A DNA stretch of 64,000 bases, from positions 62,001 to 126,000 of the forward strand of contig JAGXAN010000004.1 in assembly GCA_019075865.1 (NCBI GenBank), written 5' to 3'. The notes beneath the pieces were generated by a model. That model worked only from the letters and a program-made list of their open reading frames with translations. It was not told the origin of the DNA and did no database searches. The position numbers were made by a program, and so were the translations under genes. Position 1 is the first letter of the stretch, and each line of letters starts with the position of its first letter. Shown here piece by piece: positions 29,203 through 38,666 of the stretch. The stretch comes from Hyphomicrobiales bacterium (GTDB lineage Bacteria; Pseudomonadota; Alphaproteobacteria; Rhizobiales; Beijerinckiaceae).

Positions 29203-30411
29203 TCAGCCTGAAATCGTCGGTCTGGCGGCTTGAAACTCGGCGAGCTCCTGTCGCAAAACCGCGACGCGGGTGCGGCTTACGGGCACTGTCCGTCGGATCG
29301 GTGTGTCCAATTCCGCAATTCCCGCGTCGGCGGCTTTCCGAACCTGAATGACATGCGCCAGATTGACGACATAGCTGCGATGGGTGCGAAAGAAACTCGA
29401 CCGGGGCAGGCGCGCGACAATAGTGGTCATGGACAGCGGGCAGAACAAATCTTCGCGGCCATTGAACAGATAGGTGTAATGCGCATTGGCATGCACCGAG
29501 ACGATTTGCGCCAACTCAATGTGGAATCGATTGCCTTGTTTTTCGACCGGCAGCGTGATAAACGCAAGCGCGGGTTCATCGGCGGCCCCGCTGGGTTCAG
29601 GCCGGACAGGTGTTTGCGGCTGAGCCGCTTGCGCCGGAGCGCTCCCTTGCGATGCATGCAGGAAGGCAGGCGTCCCGGATATCGGCTTGCCGCTGATCTC
29701 CATTTCGCGCTCGTCATGGGTGTCGGGAATCAGGGTCAGCATAAATAATCCGGATACAGAAAAGGCAACGATGCTGACAATCACAGCAAGGAAACCGGCT
29801 GAAATGGCGGGCCCGGTGGTGGACATTCCCTGCATTTGGTGCAGGCTGGTGCCTGCCATGGCCACATAATGCATGCCGGAAATGGCGCAGCCCAATACGC
29901 CCGCGCACAGCAACAGCGACGGGCGCGCCTGCGCAGCAAAGGCCAACCAAAGCGCCAACCCCGAAGCGGCAATGGCGATGCCAATGCTCACCACAATATA
30001 CGCAGGGTCGTGGCTCATATGCGCGCTGCCATGCACCGCCGCCATGCCAATATAGTGCATGGCTGAGATCCCCAGCCCCATGACGACCGCGGCAATCACC
30101 AGCATACGCCGCGCCCGCAAGCTCGCCAGATAGATCGCCGCGCCGGTCACCAGCACGCAGACCAGAAACGAGATCAACGTCAGCAGTACATCATAATTGA
30201 GGTTGAATGCCGTCTTGATGGCCAGCATGCCGATAAAATGCATGCTCCATATGCCAACCGCCAGCGAGAAAGCTGAACCGGCAATCAAAAGGCGTCTGTT
30301 GAGCGCGAAGGCACCAGAAATATGCATCGCAAGGCTCAAGCCGACATAGCTGGCCTGCACCGCCACCAGCACGGATAAAACCACCAAAAAAGGATTGTAA
30401 TCGAAATTCAT
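29203..30411 (-). CDS. coxC: CoxC, MHYT sensor with LytTR DNA-binding domain
   Basis: A 402-residue membrane-bound regulator. The N-terminal 230 residues form a seven-helix MHYT domain with repeated motifs MHFIGM, MHYIGM and MHYVAM, which are proposed to bind copper and sense a diatomic gas. A proline- and alanine-rich linker follows, then a LytTR DNA-binding domain (about residues 295-395; VSVHANAHYTYLFNGRE, FFRTHRSYVVNLAHV). The architecture and position next to coxM match CoxC of O. carboxidovorans. I chose ATG 30411 because MNFDYNPFLVVLSVLVA matches the family start; ATG 30441 is open too. It may sense CO and control coxM transcription. Confidence 0.9.
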   Translation of the reverse strand: MNFDYNPFLVVLSVLVAVQASYVGLSLAMHISGAFALNRRLLIAGSAFSLAVGIWSMHFIGMLAIKTAFNLNYDVLLTLISFLVCVLVTGAAIYLASLRARRMLVIAAVVMGLGISAMHYIGMAAVHGSAHMSHDPAYIVVSIGIAIAASGLALWLAFAAQARPSLLLCAGVLGCAISGMHYVAMAGTSLHQMQGMSTTGPAISAGFLAVIVSIVAFSVSGLFMLTLIPDTHDEREMEISGKPISGTPAFLHASQGSAPAQAAQPQTPVRPEPSGAADEPALAFITLPVEKQGNRFHIELAQIVSVHANAHYTYLFNGREDLFCPLSMTTIVARLPRSSFFRTHRSYVVNLAHVIQVRKAADAGIAELDTPIRRTVPVSRTRVAVLRQELAEFQAARPTISG

Positions 30412-30564
30412 CTGTCTACCGACCGCCCCGCACGCCCCCAATCATAACGCGGTTCAGACATTTTGCGATAGGGGCTTGGGTTAACAGTCAATCTTTTGGC
30501 AATGAGCTTGCCCCAGGCTTTCTTTCCGGTTTGGGCTTTGGGCGGCGGAGCCTCACGCCGCACC

Positions 30565-32637
30565 TCAATTCACACGGATTTCGACGCTGTCGGTGCTGCC
30601 TGCGGCATCTATCACCGATATGCGCGCAAAGCCCGCGCCATCGGGCTTCCAGTCGCTGTTGCGGCGCAGATGCCCGCTGCCCAGCGGCAGGCCGTTGACC
30701 AGCCAGGTAAAAGGCGGCACGCCGCCATCAACTTTTAATGCCAGCGGGGTGGCATCCGGCGTGGCCATGCCAAGCTCCACATTGGCCCCGTCCGGGGGAA
30801 AGGCAATTTTCACCGCGCCCAGAGCCGCGGCCATCACGCCCGGCGTGGTAACCGGGTGCAGCGCCCGAAGCGGCGGGGGCAATTGGGCATTGCTGACCCG
30901 CAGCGCATTGGCGGGCGCAGAATGATACACGGGCTGGCGGTTAAGCAGGGCAAAGGCGGCAAACAGGATGGGGGCGGCGGCCTCCCGGCCAATCAGGCCC
31001 GGCGTGGCGCCATTATCGGCACGGCCAACCCAGACCGCGATGGTTGTTTGCCTGTCATAGCCAATAGCCAGCGCATCGCGAAAGCCATAGGACGTGCCGG
31101 TCTTGTAGGCGATGCGCCCGCCCGGCGCATTCACCGGCGGCGGGACGCCGCGCAGGATATCCGTAACATAATAGGCGGCAAGCTTGCTCGTAAGGTGCGA
31201 TTTTACCGGCACCGGCGCAAGGTCGCGGCGCTCATTGAGCGCCACCATCGCCCCACCGCGCGCCAGCCCGGTGTAAAGCCGGGCAATATCCATCACGGTG
31301 ATTCCAAGTCCGCCAAGGCCGATCGACAGGCCCGGCTGGGTATGGTCGGGCAAAACCACCCGCACCCCCGCCGAACGTAACCGGGCAAGAAAGCGCATGG
31401 GGCCTACCGCCGAAAGCACGGCGATGGCGGGCAAATTGAGCGATTGCTGCAAGGCCTGCCGCGCGGTAACAGGCCCGGCAAAGCCATGGTCAAAGTTGCG
31501 CGGCTGATAGGTGCCATAACGGATCGGCCGGTCATTCAGCATGGTTTCGGGGTGGGCCATGCCATTCTCGAAAGCCAGCGCATAGAAAAACGGTTTCAGC
31601 GCCGAACCGGGGGAGCGCAGCGCGCGGGTCATGTCAATCGCGCCATCGCTGCTCTGGGCGGCAGGATCGGCTGCACCAATATGCGCCCGGATTTGGCCGG
31701 TAGCATTATCCACCACGACAATCGCGACCGAGATCTGCGGGCTGATGCGCAACGCGGCCGCCTTTGCCTGCCGTTCCAGCGCCCGTTGCAGCGGCGCATC
31801 CAGCGTCATCGGCAGTATTTTGGCATCAGGGGTTGCCGCATGGGCTTCGGCCGTGGCGTGGGGGGCAAGGCCCGGCATGGACAGACGGCGACGCGGCACC
31901 GGCTCCCGCATGGCCTGCGCCGCAGCGGCAGGGGCGATGAGGCCCTGTTGGACCGCGCGGGCCAGAACACGGTTGCGGGCCGCCAGTGCCTGCGCGGGGA
32001 ACCGGTCTGGCCGCCGCGCCTCGGGCGATTGCGGCAAGGCCACCAGCAGCGCCATCTCGCCCCATGTCAGCAATTTCGGCTCGCGGCCAAACCAGATCAG
32101 GCTGGCGGCGCGAATGCCCTCGATATTGCCGCCATAGGGTGCAAGCTGAAGATAGAGCCTGAGCACGCCCTCACGCCCCACGCGCGCCTCAATCTGATGG
32201 GCGCGGATGATCTGGCGCAGCTTGGCGAGGATTGAGCGCTCGCTGCGCGGTTCGATCAGGCGCGCCACCTGCATCGCGAGCGTTGAGCCACCCGAAACAA
32301 TATGGCCTGCCGCCAGCCATTGCCCACCCGCCCGCAGCAGGGCTGGCCAATCCACGCCCGTATGCTGGGAAAAATGCCGGTCCTCATAAGATTGCAACAG
32401 AGTTATGAAGCGCGGGTCAACGCCAGAGCGCGCCACCGGCAGCCGCCAGCGGCCATCGGGCATGGTGAAGGCGTTGAGCAGCACGCCATGCCGGTCCAGC
32501 GCTATGGTCGAAGTGGCAAGGGCCGGTGTCATATCGAGCGGGCCAAGGTGAACGAGTGTCCATTGCACCATAGCGGGGACACCCAGCCCAAGCACCAATA
32601 TCCATGCCGCGAGAATGCCAAAGATTTGGCGTCTCAT
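30565..32637 (-). CDS. pbpC: Penicillin-binding protein 1C
   Basis: A 690-residue bifunctional class A penicillin-binding protein. After an N-terminal anchor (about residues 5-27) comes the glycosyltransferase domain (EDRHFSQHTGVDWPAL; GGSTLAMQVARL). The transpeptidase domain follows, with SPGSALKPFFYA containing the active-site Ser and KTGTSYGFRDA. A C-terminal PBP_C (BiPBP_C) domain ends the protein (AFPPDGANVELG...FTWLVNGLPLG). It polymerises or repairs peptidoglycan in the periplasm. It overlaps the upstream macroglobulin gene by four bases; this pairing is common in proteobacteria and suggests joint defence or repair of the envelope. Confidence 0.95.
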   Translation of the reverse strand: MRRQIFGILAAWILVLGLGVPAMVQWTLVHLGPLDMTPALATSTIALDRHGVLLNAFTMPDGRWRLPVARSGVDPRFITLLQSYEDRHFSQHTGVDWPALLRAGGQWLAAGHIVSGGSTLAMQVARLIEPRSERSILAKLRQIIRAHQIEARVGREGVLRLYLQLAPYGGNIEGIRAASLIWFGREPKLLTWGEMALLVALPQSPEARRPDRFPAQALAARNRVLARAVQQGLIAPAAAAQAMREPVPRRRLSMPGLAPHATAEAHAATPDAKILPMTLDAPLQRALERQAKAAALRISPQISVAIVVVDNATGQIRAHIGAADPAAQSSDGAIDMTRALRSPGSALKPFFYALAFENGMAHPETMLNDRPIRYGTYQPRNFDHGFAGPVTARQALQQSLNLPAIAVLSAVGPMRFLARLRSAGVRVVLPDHTQPGLSIGLGGLGITVMDIARLYTGLARGGAMVALNERRDLAPVPVKSHLTSKLAAYYVTDILRGVPPPVNAPGGRIAYKTGTSYGFRDALAIGYDRQTTIAVWVGRADNGATPGLIGREAAAPILFAAFALLNRQPVYHSAPANALRVSNAQLPPPLRALHPVTTPGVMAAALGAVKIAFPPDGANVELGMATPDATPLALKVDGGVPPFTWLVNGLPLGSGHLRRNSDWKPDGAGFARISVIDAAGSTDSVEIRVN

Positions 32638-35600
32638 GGACCGCGCACCACATCCAGCGTGCCGGTCGCAGTGCGCCCGTAGCGGTTGGGGCGATACATG
32701 TCCTCAACGGTGGCTGCCGGCCAGACGAAATGCCCCGGCGTGATCGCCCGCACCACGTAGCCGATCGAATAGGTCGCGCCAGCCCCCGCATCGCGGTCGA
32801 AGGCGGCGATAAAGCGATCATCGCGGTATTCGGCATGGGCGGGTTGCGGTTGCTGGCTCAGGAAAGGCAGCGGTGCGCCATTATCGCCAGCAAGAATATC
32901 CGGGTTTTCAATTTCGAGGCCGGCGGGCAGGGGGTCGGTGAGCAGCACATGCGCGGTTTCGGCCTTGGGCTCGACCAGATCCAGCACGACCACGAGGCGC
33001 TGGTTCTGGGTGATCGAGGCCGCATCGAGCGGCTGGCCATCCAGCGTGAACAACCGCCGGTTAACGCGATAGCCATTGTCGGCGGAGGGCTCGGGCACCA
33101 GCGGATTGCCCGAGGTGGTTACAACGATACGGGTTGCGCTCGCCCCGGTGTTGCGGATGGTTACCGGCGCGCGCTCAAGCGCCTGCGCCGAAAAATGGGA
33201 GCTGAATGCCCCGCTATGAAGGGTCTGGTTGACCTCCACGCGGCGGGCCCGCGAAGCCTCGGTGGCGGAACCGCCCGCCCGCACCATCCACGCGGCTTCC
33301 TGGGTGCTGGCGGAGGTTGCCGCGATATTGGCGTCCCGCATCACCGCCGCCGCGCTCTCGATGATCGCATCGGGGGCATGGCTCTCGGCGGCAAGGGTGA
33401 CGACACCCGCGCTGTCGCGCAGCAGTGAGGCATATTCGACGTCGAAAGCTGGCTGCGCCTGCATCGCCTGCAATTGCTTGACGGCCTCGCTGAAAATCAT
33501 CGCCGCACCCTTGCTGTCGCCCAGCAGCGCAAAGCTTGCGGCCAATTGGGCACGGGCCAATGGTTCCCTGAAGGCGTCCATTTGTGTCGTGGTGAGGTAG
33601 CGCAGATCACCCATCACCGGTCGGCCATTGCGGGCCAAGACATAAATGGCATAGGCGACACCGGAACTGTTGGTCTGGTTGACCTGACCGATATTGGCAA
33701 CGCTGTTGCCCAGAAAATCGAGCGCCGATTGCAGGGCACGCGGCGGCACCGGATCGGAAACCTCCTTCGCTCGGGTAAGGAAATCGGTGACATAGGCCGA
33801 GAGCCAGATGTCCTTGTCGCCGCCCGCCGACCAAAGGCCAAATGCGCCGGTGGAATCTTGCCGCGAAAGCACACGGGTAATGGCGGCATTGACCCGTTTT
33901 GCCGCGTCTATGCCCTGGGGCAACAGGCTGACCAAACCCGCATCCAGCAAAGGCATGGCACGGCTTACGGTCTGCTCCGAACATCGATAGGGATAATTGC
34001 CGAGCATTTGCAGCAGGGCGGCAATATCGATATCACCCAAGGTCGAAACCGACACCGAAACCGCCCCGGTACCGGGCACGAAATCAGCCAGCAGATCATT
34101 GCTGATGCGAACACTGGTTCCGGCGGCAAGCGCCTGGCTGAAGCGGTGGAACAATTCGGTGGTGCCCGGCAGCACGCTGAGACTGGCGGTCTGGCTGGTA
34201 TCCAGATCAGGGCCGGTGCTGTGCAGGGCAAGAAGGGCAGTGCCAATGCCGGTGGCGCTCACGCGAAAATCAAATTCGCCGCGCGCGCCTTTGGCAAGAT
34301 GCAGCCTGTGGGTCGCCGCGTCAGGCGCTATGCCGACCGCGCCGCTGGAGGTGAGCGTGACCTGATAATCCCCCTCGGCACCGGCAACATTGTCCACCTC
34401 GACATGCAGGCTGGCCGAATCATGCAAATTGAGGAAGCGTGGCAGGTTCATCGAGACCACTACGGGGTCGCGAATGATGACATCAGCAGAGGTGGAGCCC
34501 ACGGCGTGTTGTGACCAAGCGGTGGCCATCAGGCGCAGGGTGCCGTTAAATTGTGGAATGGCGAAGCTGATATGCGCCTTGCCGTCGGCGTCCACCGCCA
34601 CCGGCCCCGAATAGAGCGCCAGCGGGGCCTGCGTTGGCTTGGCCGCGCCGCCGACATTGGCCGTCTCATCGCCTCCCGAGCGATAGGCACCGCGCATCGC
34701 CTGCATGCCATCGATCAGCTTGCCATAGATATCGCGGATTTCGGTGCCCAGCAGGCGCTGGCCAAAAACATGCTCAAAGGCATCCGGCAGCCGATATTGC
34801 GTGAGGTTGAGAATGCCGACATCAACGGCGGCCACGGTGACAAAAGCCTTGTCACCCGCCTTCAGCCCGGCCAGCGTGATCGGCACATCAAGCGTCTGGC
34901 GCGGCACCATGCTGGGCGGCGGGGCCAAGTGGACGACCAACCGGTGATCGTCCTGATTGATCCCGAACCAGACGACGCCTATCGCGCGGCCCGGCATAAG
35001 CTTTGCCGCCACATCCAGCGGGCGATGCTCGATGGCGACCAGATAGGCCCCGCTGCCCCAGTCGGCACGGACCGGCAGGCTGACCAGATTGTCCCCGCGC
35101 ACGAGATCCAGCGATTTGACCACATGAAAACTGTCGGAGGAGATGCCCAGCGTCGCGACACCGGCAAAACGGGCGGTGATATGCACCAGCATATTATCGG
35201 ATGCCGCATAATGGTCCTTGTCGAGCGTCACCTTCAGCACATCGGGGGTCTCGGTGCCGGTTGCCTCGCCATAGCCGGCCTCAAAGCTTACGGCGGTCGG
35301 CGGCAGGTTGGCGTCGGGGCCGCGCACCTCAAGGCGATAGGTGCCCCAGCTTACCTGCGGGCTGATACGGGCGGGCATTTCGGCGGTGACATCAAGAGTG
35401 CCGCTGGCGACTTTCTCGGTTCGGGTGACCTTTTCATAGTCCGAAGCACCGTTCTGCCGGAAATACTGGAAATGGTCGGTCATGCGATAGAGCACCCAGT
35501 TCAGACTTTTTTGGGCGACGGGCTGGCCATGGGTATCAAAAACCGCAATGCGAAAGCCTGCGGCATCGCCCTCCGCCAAATGCGCGGAACCAAAATCCTT

Positions 35601-37817
35601 GGCAACGCCGATCACGCTGGTTTTGGGCATGATCGGCACAACAAGCTGGCGGGAAATGGCACGCCCGCCCGGTTCGGCGACATTGAGACTGATCTTGGCC
35701 TCAAGGGCGCGGGGCGTGCTGACATCGGGGATTTGCATCGATACTTGCGCCGCGCCATTGGCATCGGTAATGACGGGTGCATCCAGAAAGGATTGCGTGC
35801 TGTCAAAAGGCTCGTCGGTCAACCCGAATTCGTAGCCTTTCAGCGACGGCAGCATCGGGCCATCGGCGGCCTCGACACGGACTTTGCCGTTTATGGCCAG
35901 ATTGGCCCCCTTGGCGCCGTAAAGATAAACGGTGCGGGTATCGATCGCGAAGGGCTGGCCCAGCCGCGCCAAAGGCGAGACGGCTTTCAGCGTCATGTCG
36001 AGGTGGTCGGGAACATAATCCTCTACCAGAAAGCTTGCATGGCCGATCGCCGGGCCTTTGGGGTCGCCGTAGGCGTCAATGTTCCATGTGCCGACCGCTG
36101 CGCCGCTCAGCAGCGCGACATCAAGTGCATGACCACCCTCGCCCAAATCCTTGCTGATGCTGCGCTGATATTCCACGCCGTCGGGGCGTTTGATCACCAG
36201 CACAATTGGCAGGGCAGGCACCGCCTCGCCCTTGGCATCGCGCAACAGCGCCGTGACGTGAACCGTTTCGCCGGAGCGGTAAACCCCGCGCTCGGGAAAC
36301 ACCAGCGCATCAAGGCCCGTCGGAGCGCTATGGCCAGCGACGCCGCGATCGGTGAGGTCAAAGGGGGCGGCGGTCAGATCAACGAAATTATAATCGCCGC
36401 CCGCGTCGGTGGCGACCAGCAAACTTGGCGCGAGTCCGCCGGTGCCGCGCGAGAGGCCGGGATCAAATTGCGCGAGACCGTCCGTGCCACTGGTGGCGGT
36501 GGCCAGCACTTCATTGCTGCGGGCAACCAGGCGCAAGGACACTTTGCCAAGCGCCTTGGCACTGGCCAGCGAGCGCACCAGGACATGCAGCCCATCGGGG
36601 CTGGAATAAGCTGTGAGGCCAAGGTCGGACACAACAAACCATTGCGTGGCAAGCTGGTGATCCGCATTGGCGTCGATCGTGCCAGATGGCGGCTTTTCGC
36701 CGGGAGTGGCGAGCAGCACGTAAAGCCCGGGCACCATATCACCCACCGCCTGCGTCACCGGGAAGGCGGTGGAAACATCGGCATTGAGCCTTGAGGCGAC
36801 ATCCAGCGTGCCAGACCATACTTTGATGCCATTGGCGTTGATCAGCCTGCGCGAGGCATAGGCGTCAATCTGGCCGAGGAAATTGCCCGAATGAACCGTC
36901 GCCAGCAGGCTGCGGTCGGCAATGCGCATGACGGTGAGCGCAACCTTGCTGGTGTTGACGGAAATAACAGGGATTCCCTGCTGCCCGAGGCGCGGCAGGA
37001 TGAAATTCTTGCCGGTGAAATGCGCCAGGGGCGAGCGGTCGCGCACATAGATTTGATAAGGCGCGTCCGCCAGCAGGTTTTCGCGGACATTCGAGGCAAT
37101 GCCTTTGCGCAGCACGATGTGATAGCTCTGGCCATGGGTCAGCCCTTCCACGCAAATCTGGCTTTGCGCAACGCTGATGGCGGCATTGGCCATGCCATCA
37201 ACGCCAACGAAGGGCGCGAGGTCACCATGGTGGCTGTCCAAAGCTTCGGAAAACTGGAAGCAGGCACGCGGATCGGCCACCTCGTTATCGACGCTAAAGC
37301 TCAGGATGCGAAACCCGTACCGGGCACGCAATTGTGTGTAAGTTCCACGCAGGGCAGGGTTTTCGGAAAGGTCGAGACTGGCAAGATCGGCATTGAGTGC
37401 AGGGCGCCAGTTCTGCAGCCCGGCATAGATCGCGCCGATCTGCTGAAGGGCGCTGGCTTGCTCGCGCTGGTTGGTGGCGCGCTGGTAGGCAATATAGGCG
37501 GCAGCAAGGCTGTTGTTTTGATACGCGTAGAATTGAGGGCTCTTGCGGTCAACGGCGCTGGCCAGATCGCTCGAATATTGCAGCCATGCAACGGCGTTGC
37601 GCGGGGCGGCGGCGATGGCTTTGGCCGATTCGGCCCCGGGCAGATAGGTGCCCGGATTGTCCGTTGTTGCCTTGGCCAATGCCGCCTCAAGCCGCACGGC
37701 TTCGCTGGCAAGGTTTTCATTGATATAGGGCGTGGCAGCAAGCGGTGCGGCCGCGCATACCCCGCCCGACAGGAGCACCAGCAGCAGCGTCGCAATCATC
37801 CGGACAAGGCGGCGCAT
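32634..37817 (-). CDS. Bacterial alpha-2-macroglobulin (YfhM type)
   Basis: A 1727-residue periplasmic protease-trap protein. It begins with a Sec signal peptide (MRRLVRMIATLLLVLLSGGV then CAAAPLA) without a clean lipobox, so it is probably soluble or loosely attached rather than a classic lipoprotein. The macroglobulin (MG) repeats and bait region fill the middle. At about residue 1280 PYRCSEQT gives the thioester motif CxEQ, so covalent capture of proteases should be possible. The final 400 residues are the thioester and receptor-like domains. It is the first gene of the operon with pbpC, and is thought to protect the cell when the wall is breached. Confidence 0.92.
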   Translation of the reverse strand: MRRLVRMIATLLLVLLSGGVCAAAPLAATPYINENLASEAVRLEAALAKATTDNPGTYLPGAESAKAIAAAPRNAVAWLQYSSDLASAVDRKSPQFYAYQNNSLAAAYIAYQRATNQREQASALQQIGAIYAGLQNWRPALNADLASLDLSENPALRGTYTQLRARYGFRILSFSVDNEVADPRACFQFSEALDSHHGDLAPFVGVDGMANAAISVAQSQICVEGLTHGQSYHIVLRKGIASNVRENLLADAPYQIYVRDRSPLAHFTGKNFILPRLGQQGIPVISVNTSKVALTVMRIADRSLLATVHSGNFLGQIDAYASRRLINANGIKVWSGTLDVASRLNADVSTAFPVTQAVGDMVPGLYVLLATPGEKPPSGTIDANADHQLATQWFVVSDLGLTAYSSPDGLHVLVRSLASAKALGKVSLRLVARSNEVLATATSGTDGLAQFDPGLSRGTGGLAPSLLVATDAGGDYNFVDLTAAPFDLTDRGVAGHSAPTGLDALVFPERGVYRSGETVHVTALLRDAKGEAVPALPIVLVIKRPDGVEYQRSISKDLGEGGHALDVALLSGAAVGTWNIDAYGDPKGPAIGHASFLVEDYVPDHLDMTLKAVSPLARLGQPFAIDTRTVYLYGAKGANLAINGKVRVEAADGPMLPSLKGYEFGLTDEPFDSTQSFLDAPVITDANGAAQVSMQIPDVSTPRALEAKISLNVAEPGGRAISRQLVVPIMPKTSVIGVAKDFGSAHLAEGDAAGFRIAVFDTHGQPVAQKSLNWVLYRMTDHFQYFRQNGASDYEKVTRTEKVASGTLDVTAEMPARISPQVSWGTYRLEVRGPDANLPPTAVSFEAGYGEATGTETPDVLKVTLDKDHYAASDNMLVHITARFAGVATLGISSDSFHVVKSLDLVRGDNLVSLPVRADWGSGAYLVAIEHRPLDVAAKLMPGRAIGVVWFGINQDDHRLVVHLAPPPSMVPRQTLDVPITLAGLKAGDKAFVTVAAVDVGILNLTQYRLPDAFEHVFGQRLLGTEIRDIYGKLIDGMQAMRGAYRSGGDETANVGGAAKPTQAPLALYSGPVAVDADGKAHISFAIPQFNGTLRLMATAWSQHAVGSTSADVIIRDPVVVSMNLPRFLNLHDSASLHVEVDNVAGAEGDYQVTLTSSGAVGIAPDAATHRLHLAKGARGEFDFRVSATGIGTALLALHSTGPDLDTSQTASLSVLPGTTELFHRFSQALAAGTSVRISNDLLADFVPGTGAVSVSVSTLGDIDIAALLQMLGNYPYRCSEQTVSRAMPLLDAGLVSLLPQGIDAAKRVNAAITRVLSRQDSTGAFGLWSAGGDKDIWLSAYVTDFLTRAKEVSDPVPPRALQSALDFLGNSVANIGQVNQTNSSGVAYAIYVLARNGRPVMGDLRYLTTTQMDAFREPLARAQLAASFALLGDSKGAAMIFSEAVKQLQAMQAQPAFDVEYASLLRDSAGVVTLAAESHAPDAIIESAAAVMRDANIAATSASTQEAAWMVRAGGSATEASRARRVEVNQTLHSGAFSSHFSAQALERAPVTIRNTGASATRIVVTTSGNPLVPEPSADNGYRVNRRLFTLDGQPLDAASITQNQRLVVVLDLVEPKAETAHVLLTDPLPAGLEIENPDILAGDNGAPLPFLSQQPQPAHAEYRDDRFIAAFDRDAGAGATYSIGYVVRAITPGHFVWPAATVEDMYRPNRYGRTATGTLDVVRGP

Positions 37818-38008
37818 GACACACTCCCTCAGGCCCCCACCAAGCTAGGGTAGTTTAGGGGTTGCGGGCCTGTCAACGAGATTCCAAAAGGTTGCATGGC
37901 GTTGCACGCGCCATAAAATGGCTGAGGTACAAGTGCGAAAGCGTCGGGCCATTGTGCAGCCGTTTCTGGCCGCACCCGCCCCAATCCGGCGCGTGTCAAA
38001 ACCGGGCA
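37818..38008. other. Upstream region of the macroglobulin gene
   Basis: These 191 bases should hold the promoter of the macroglobulin-pbpC operon (minus strand). On the plus strand a 32-codon frame runs from ATG 37918 to TAA 38014-38016, ending inside the first bases of repeat copy 1. It encodes a basic peptide ending RRVSKPGSE but has no ribosome-binding site, so I do not call it a gene. Confidence 0.4.
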
Positions 38009-38194
38009 GTGAATAAACAGCGAACCGGAAGCTCCGTCTGAAAAAAGATCAAGCAATTGATTTATCGAGAATAAAAGCATTTAACCGGGGGTCGGACAGG
38101 CGCGAACCGGGACCCTCTCCCAGGTCGAAATTACCTCCATGTGTCCAGCCTCCAGGCCTGCGCGATGCAGGGTCCCGGTTTAGGGCTTATTCTC
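38009..38194 (+). repeat. 186-bp structured repeat element, copy 1
   Basis: The left end GTGAATAAACAGCGAACCGG and right end CCGGTTTAGGGCTTATTCTC form imperfect terminal inverted repeats. A perfect 12-bp inner inverted repeat joins AACCGGGACCCT (38105-38116) and AGGGTCCCGGTT (38169-38180). ATCAA-GCAA-TTGAT forms a small hairpin with a GNRA-type loop. About 88% identical by hand to copy 2 at 38945-39129, in the same orientation, and homologous to copy 3 at 19213-19397. The two outer and inner pairings share the segment CCGGTT, so they exclude each other. It could be a miniature mobile element or a structured RNA. Confidence 0.7.
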
Positions 38195-38328
38195 GGCTAG
38201 CGGGGATAAGGGGTAATTTCACCTTTCACGCATCCATGCAATAACACTACCCGAACCTCCGGCAACCTGCGATGCCCCCGATTAAAATCGGAAATATCAT
38301 TTGCTATCGACACCCAGACCAACCGCAG

Positions 38329-38359
38329 TTGACGATTGTGTGCCTGTGAACTATAGTTC
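38329..38359 (+). promoter_or_regulatory. Toxin-antitoxin promoter with palindromic operator
   Basis: TTGACG (38329-38334) and TATAGT (38352-38357) make a near-consensus promoter with an exact 17-bp spacer. The -10 lies inside the perfect 12-bp palindrome GAACTATAGTTC (38348-38359), a likely site for antitoxin autorepression. The ATG at 38364 lies six bases after the -10, so transcription would start at or near the first base of the coding region, giving a leaderless message. Confidence 0.6.
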
Positions 38360-38363
38360 TCAG

Positions 38364-38666
38364 ATGATTGAAGTGCGCAAAACCAGCACGTTTCTGCAAT
38401 GGTTGACGGCGTTGCGGGATCAGCGGGCTGTTGCGCGCATCCAAATTCGGATAGATCGCGTTTTGCTCGGCAATTTTGGCGATGTGAAAGCGGTTGGTGA
38501 AGGCGTCTGCGAGATGAAGATCGACTACGGTCCGGGGTATCGGGTGTATTATGTACAACGCGGCAAGACATTGGTTTTGCTGCTTTGTGGCGGTGATAAG
38601 TCAACCCAGAAATCTGATATCGCCGAGGCCAAATCTCTAAGCAGGGAGTGGACAGATGGCTCTTGA
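38364..38666 (+). CDS. RelE/ParE-superfamily toxin (HigB-like, COG3657 type)
   Basis: A 100-residue toxin of the addiction-module killer family: MIEVRKTSTFLQWLTALRDQ at the start, then the basic RIQIRIDRVLLGNFGDVKAV and the core strand YGPGYRVYYVQRGKTLVLLLCGGDKSTQKSDI. Family members are mRNA interferases or stabilise plasmids. The frame is open 21 codons upstream, but ATG 38364 gives the family N-terminus. The antitoxin gene overlaps its end by 11 bases; this toxin-first order is normal for the family. The pair is bracketed by two copies of the repeat element, which suggests horizontal acquisition. Confidence 0.85.
   Translation: MIEVRKTSTFLQWLTALRDQRAVARIQIRIDRVLLGNFGDVKAVGEGVCEMKIDYGPGYRVYYVQRGKTLVLLLCGGDKSTQKSDIAEAKSLSREWTDGS

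Noticed and set aside
34551-36794. A 747-codon plus-strand frame opposite the macroglobulin gene
   Set aside because: It is the antisense shadow of a GC-rich gene; the minus-strand protein has clear domains and the plus-strand one none.
37918-38016. A 32-codon plus-strand frame ending in repeat copy 1
   Set aside because: No ribosome-binding site, composition not convincing, and it lies in the expected promoter region of the macroglobulin gene; kept only as a remark.
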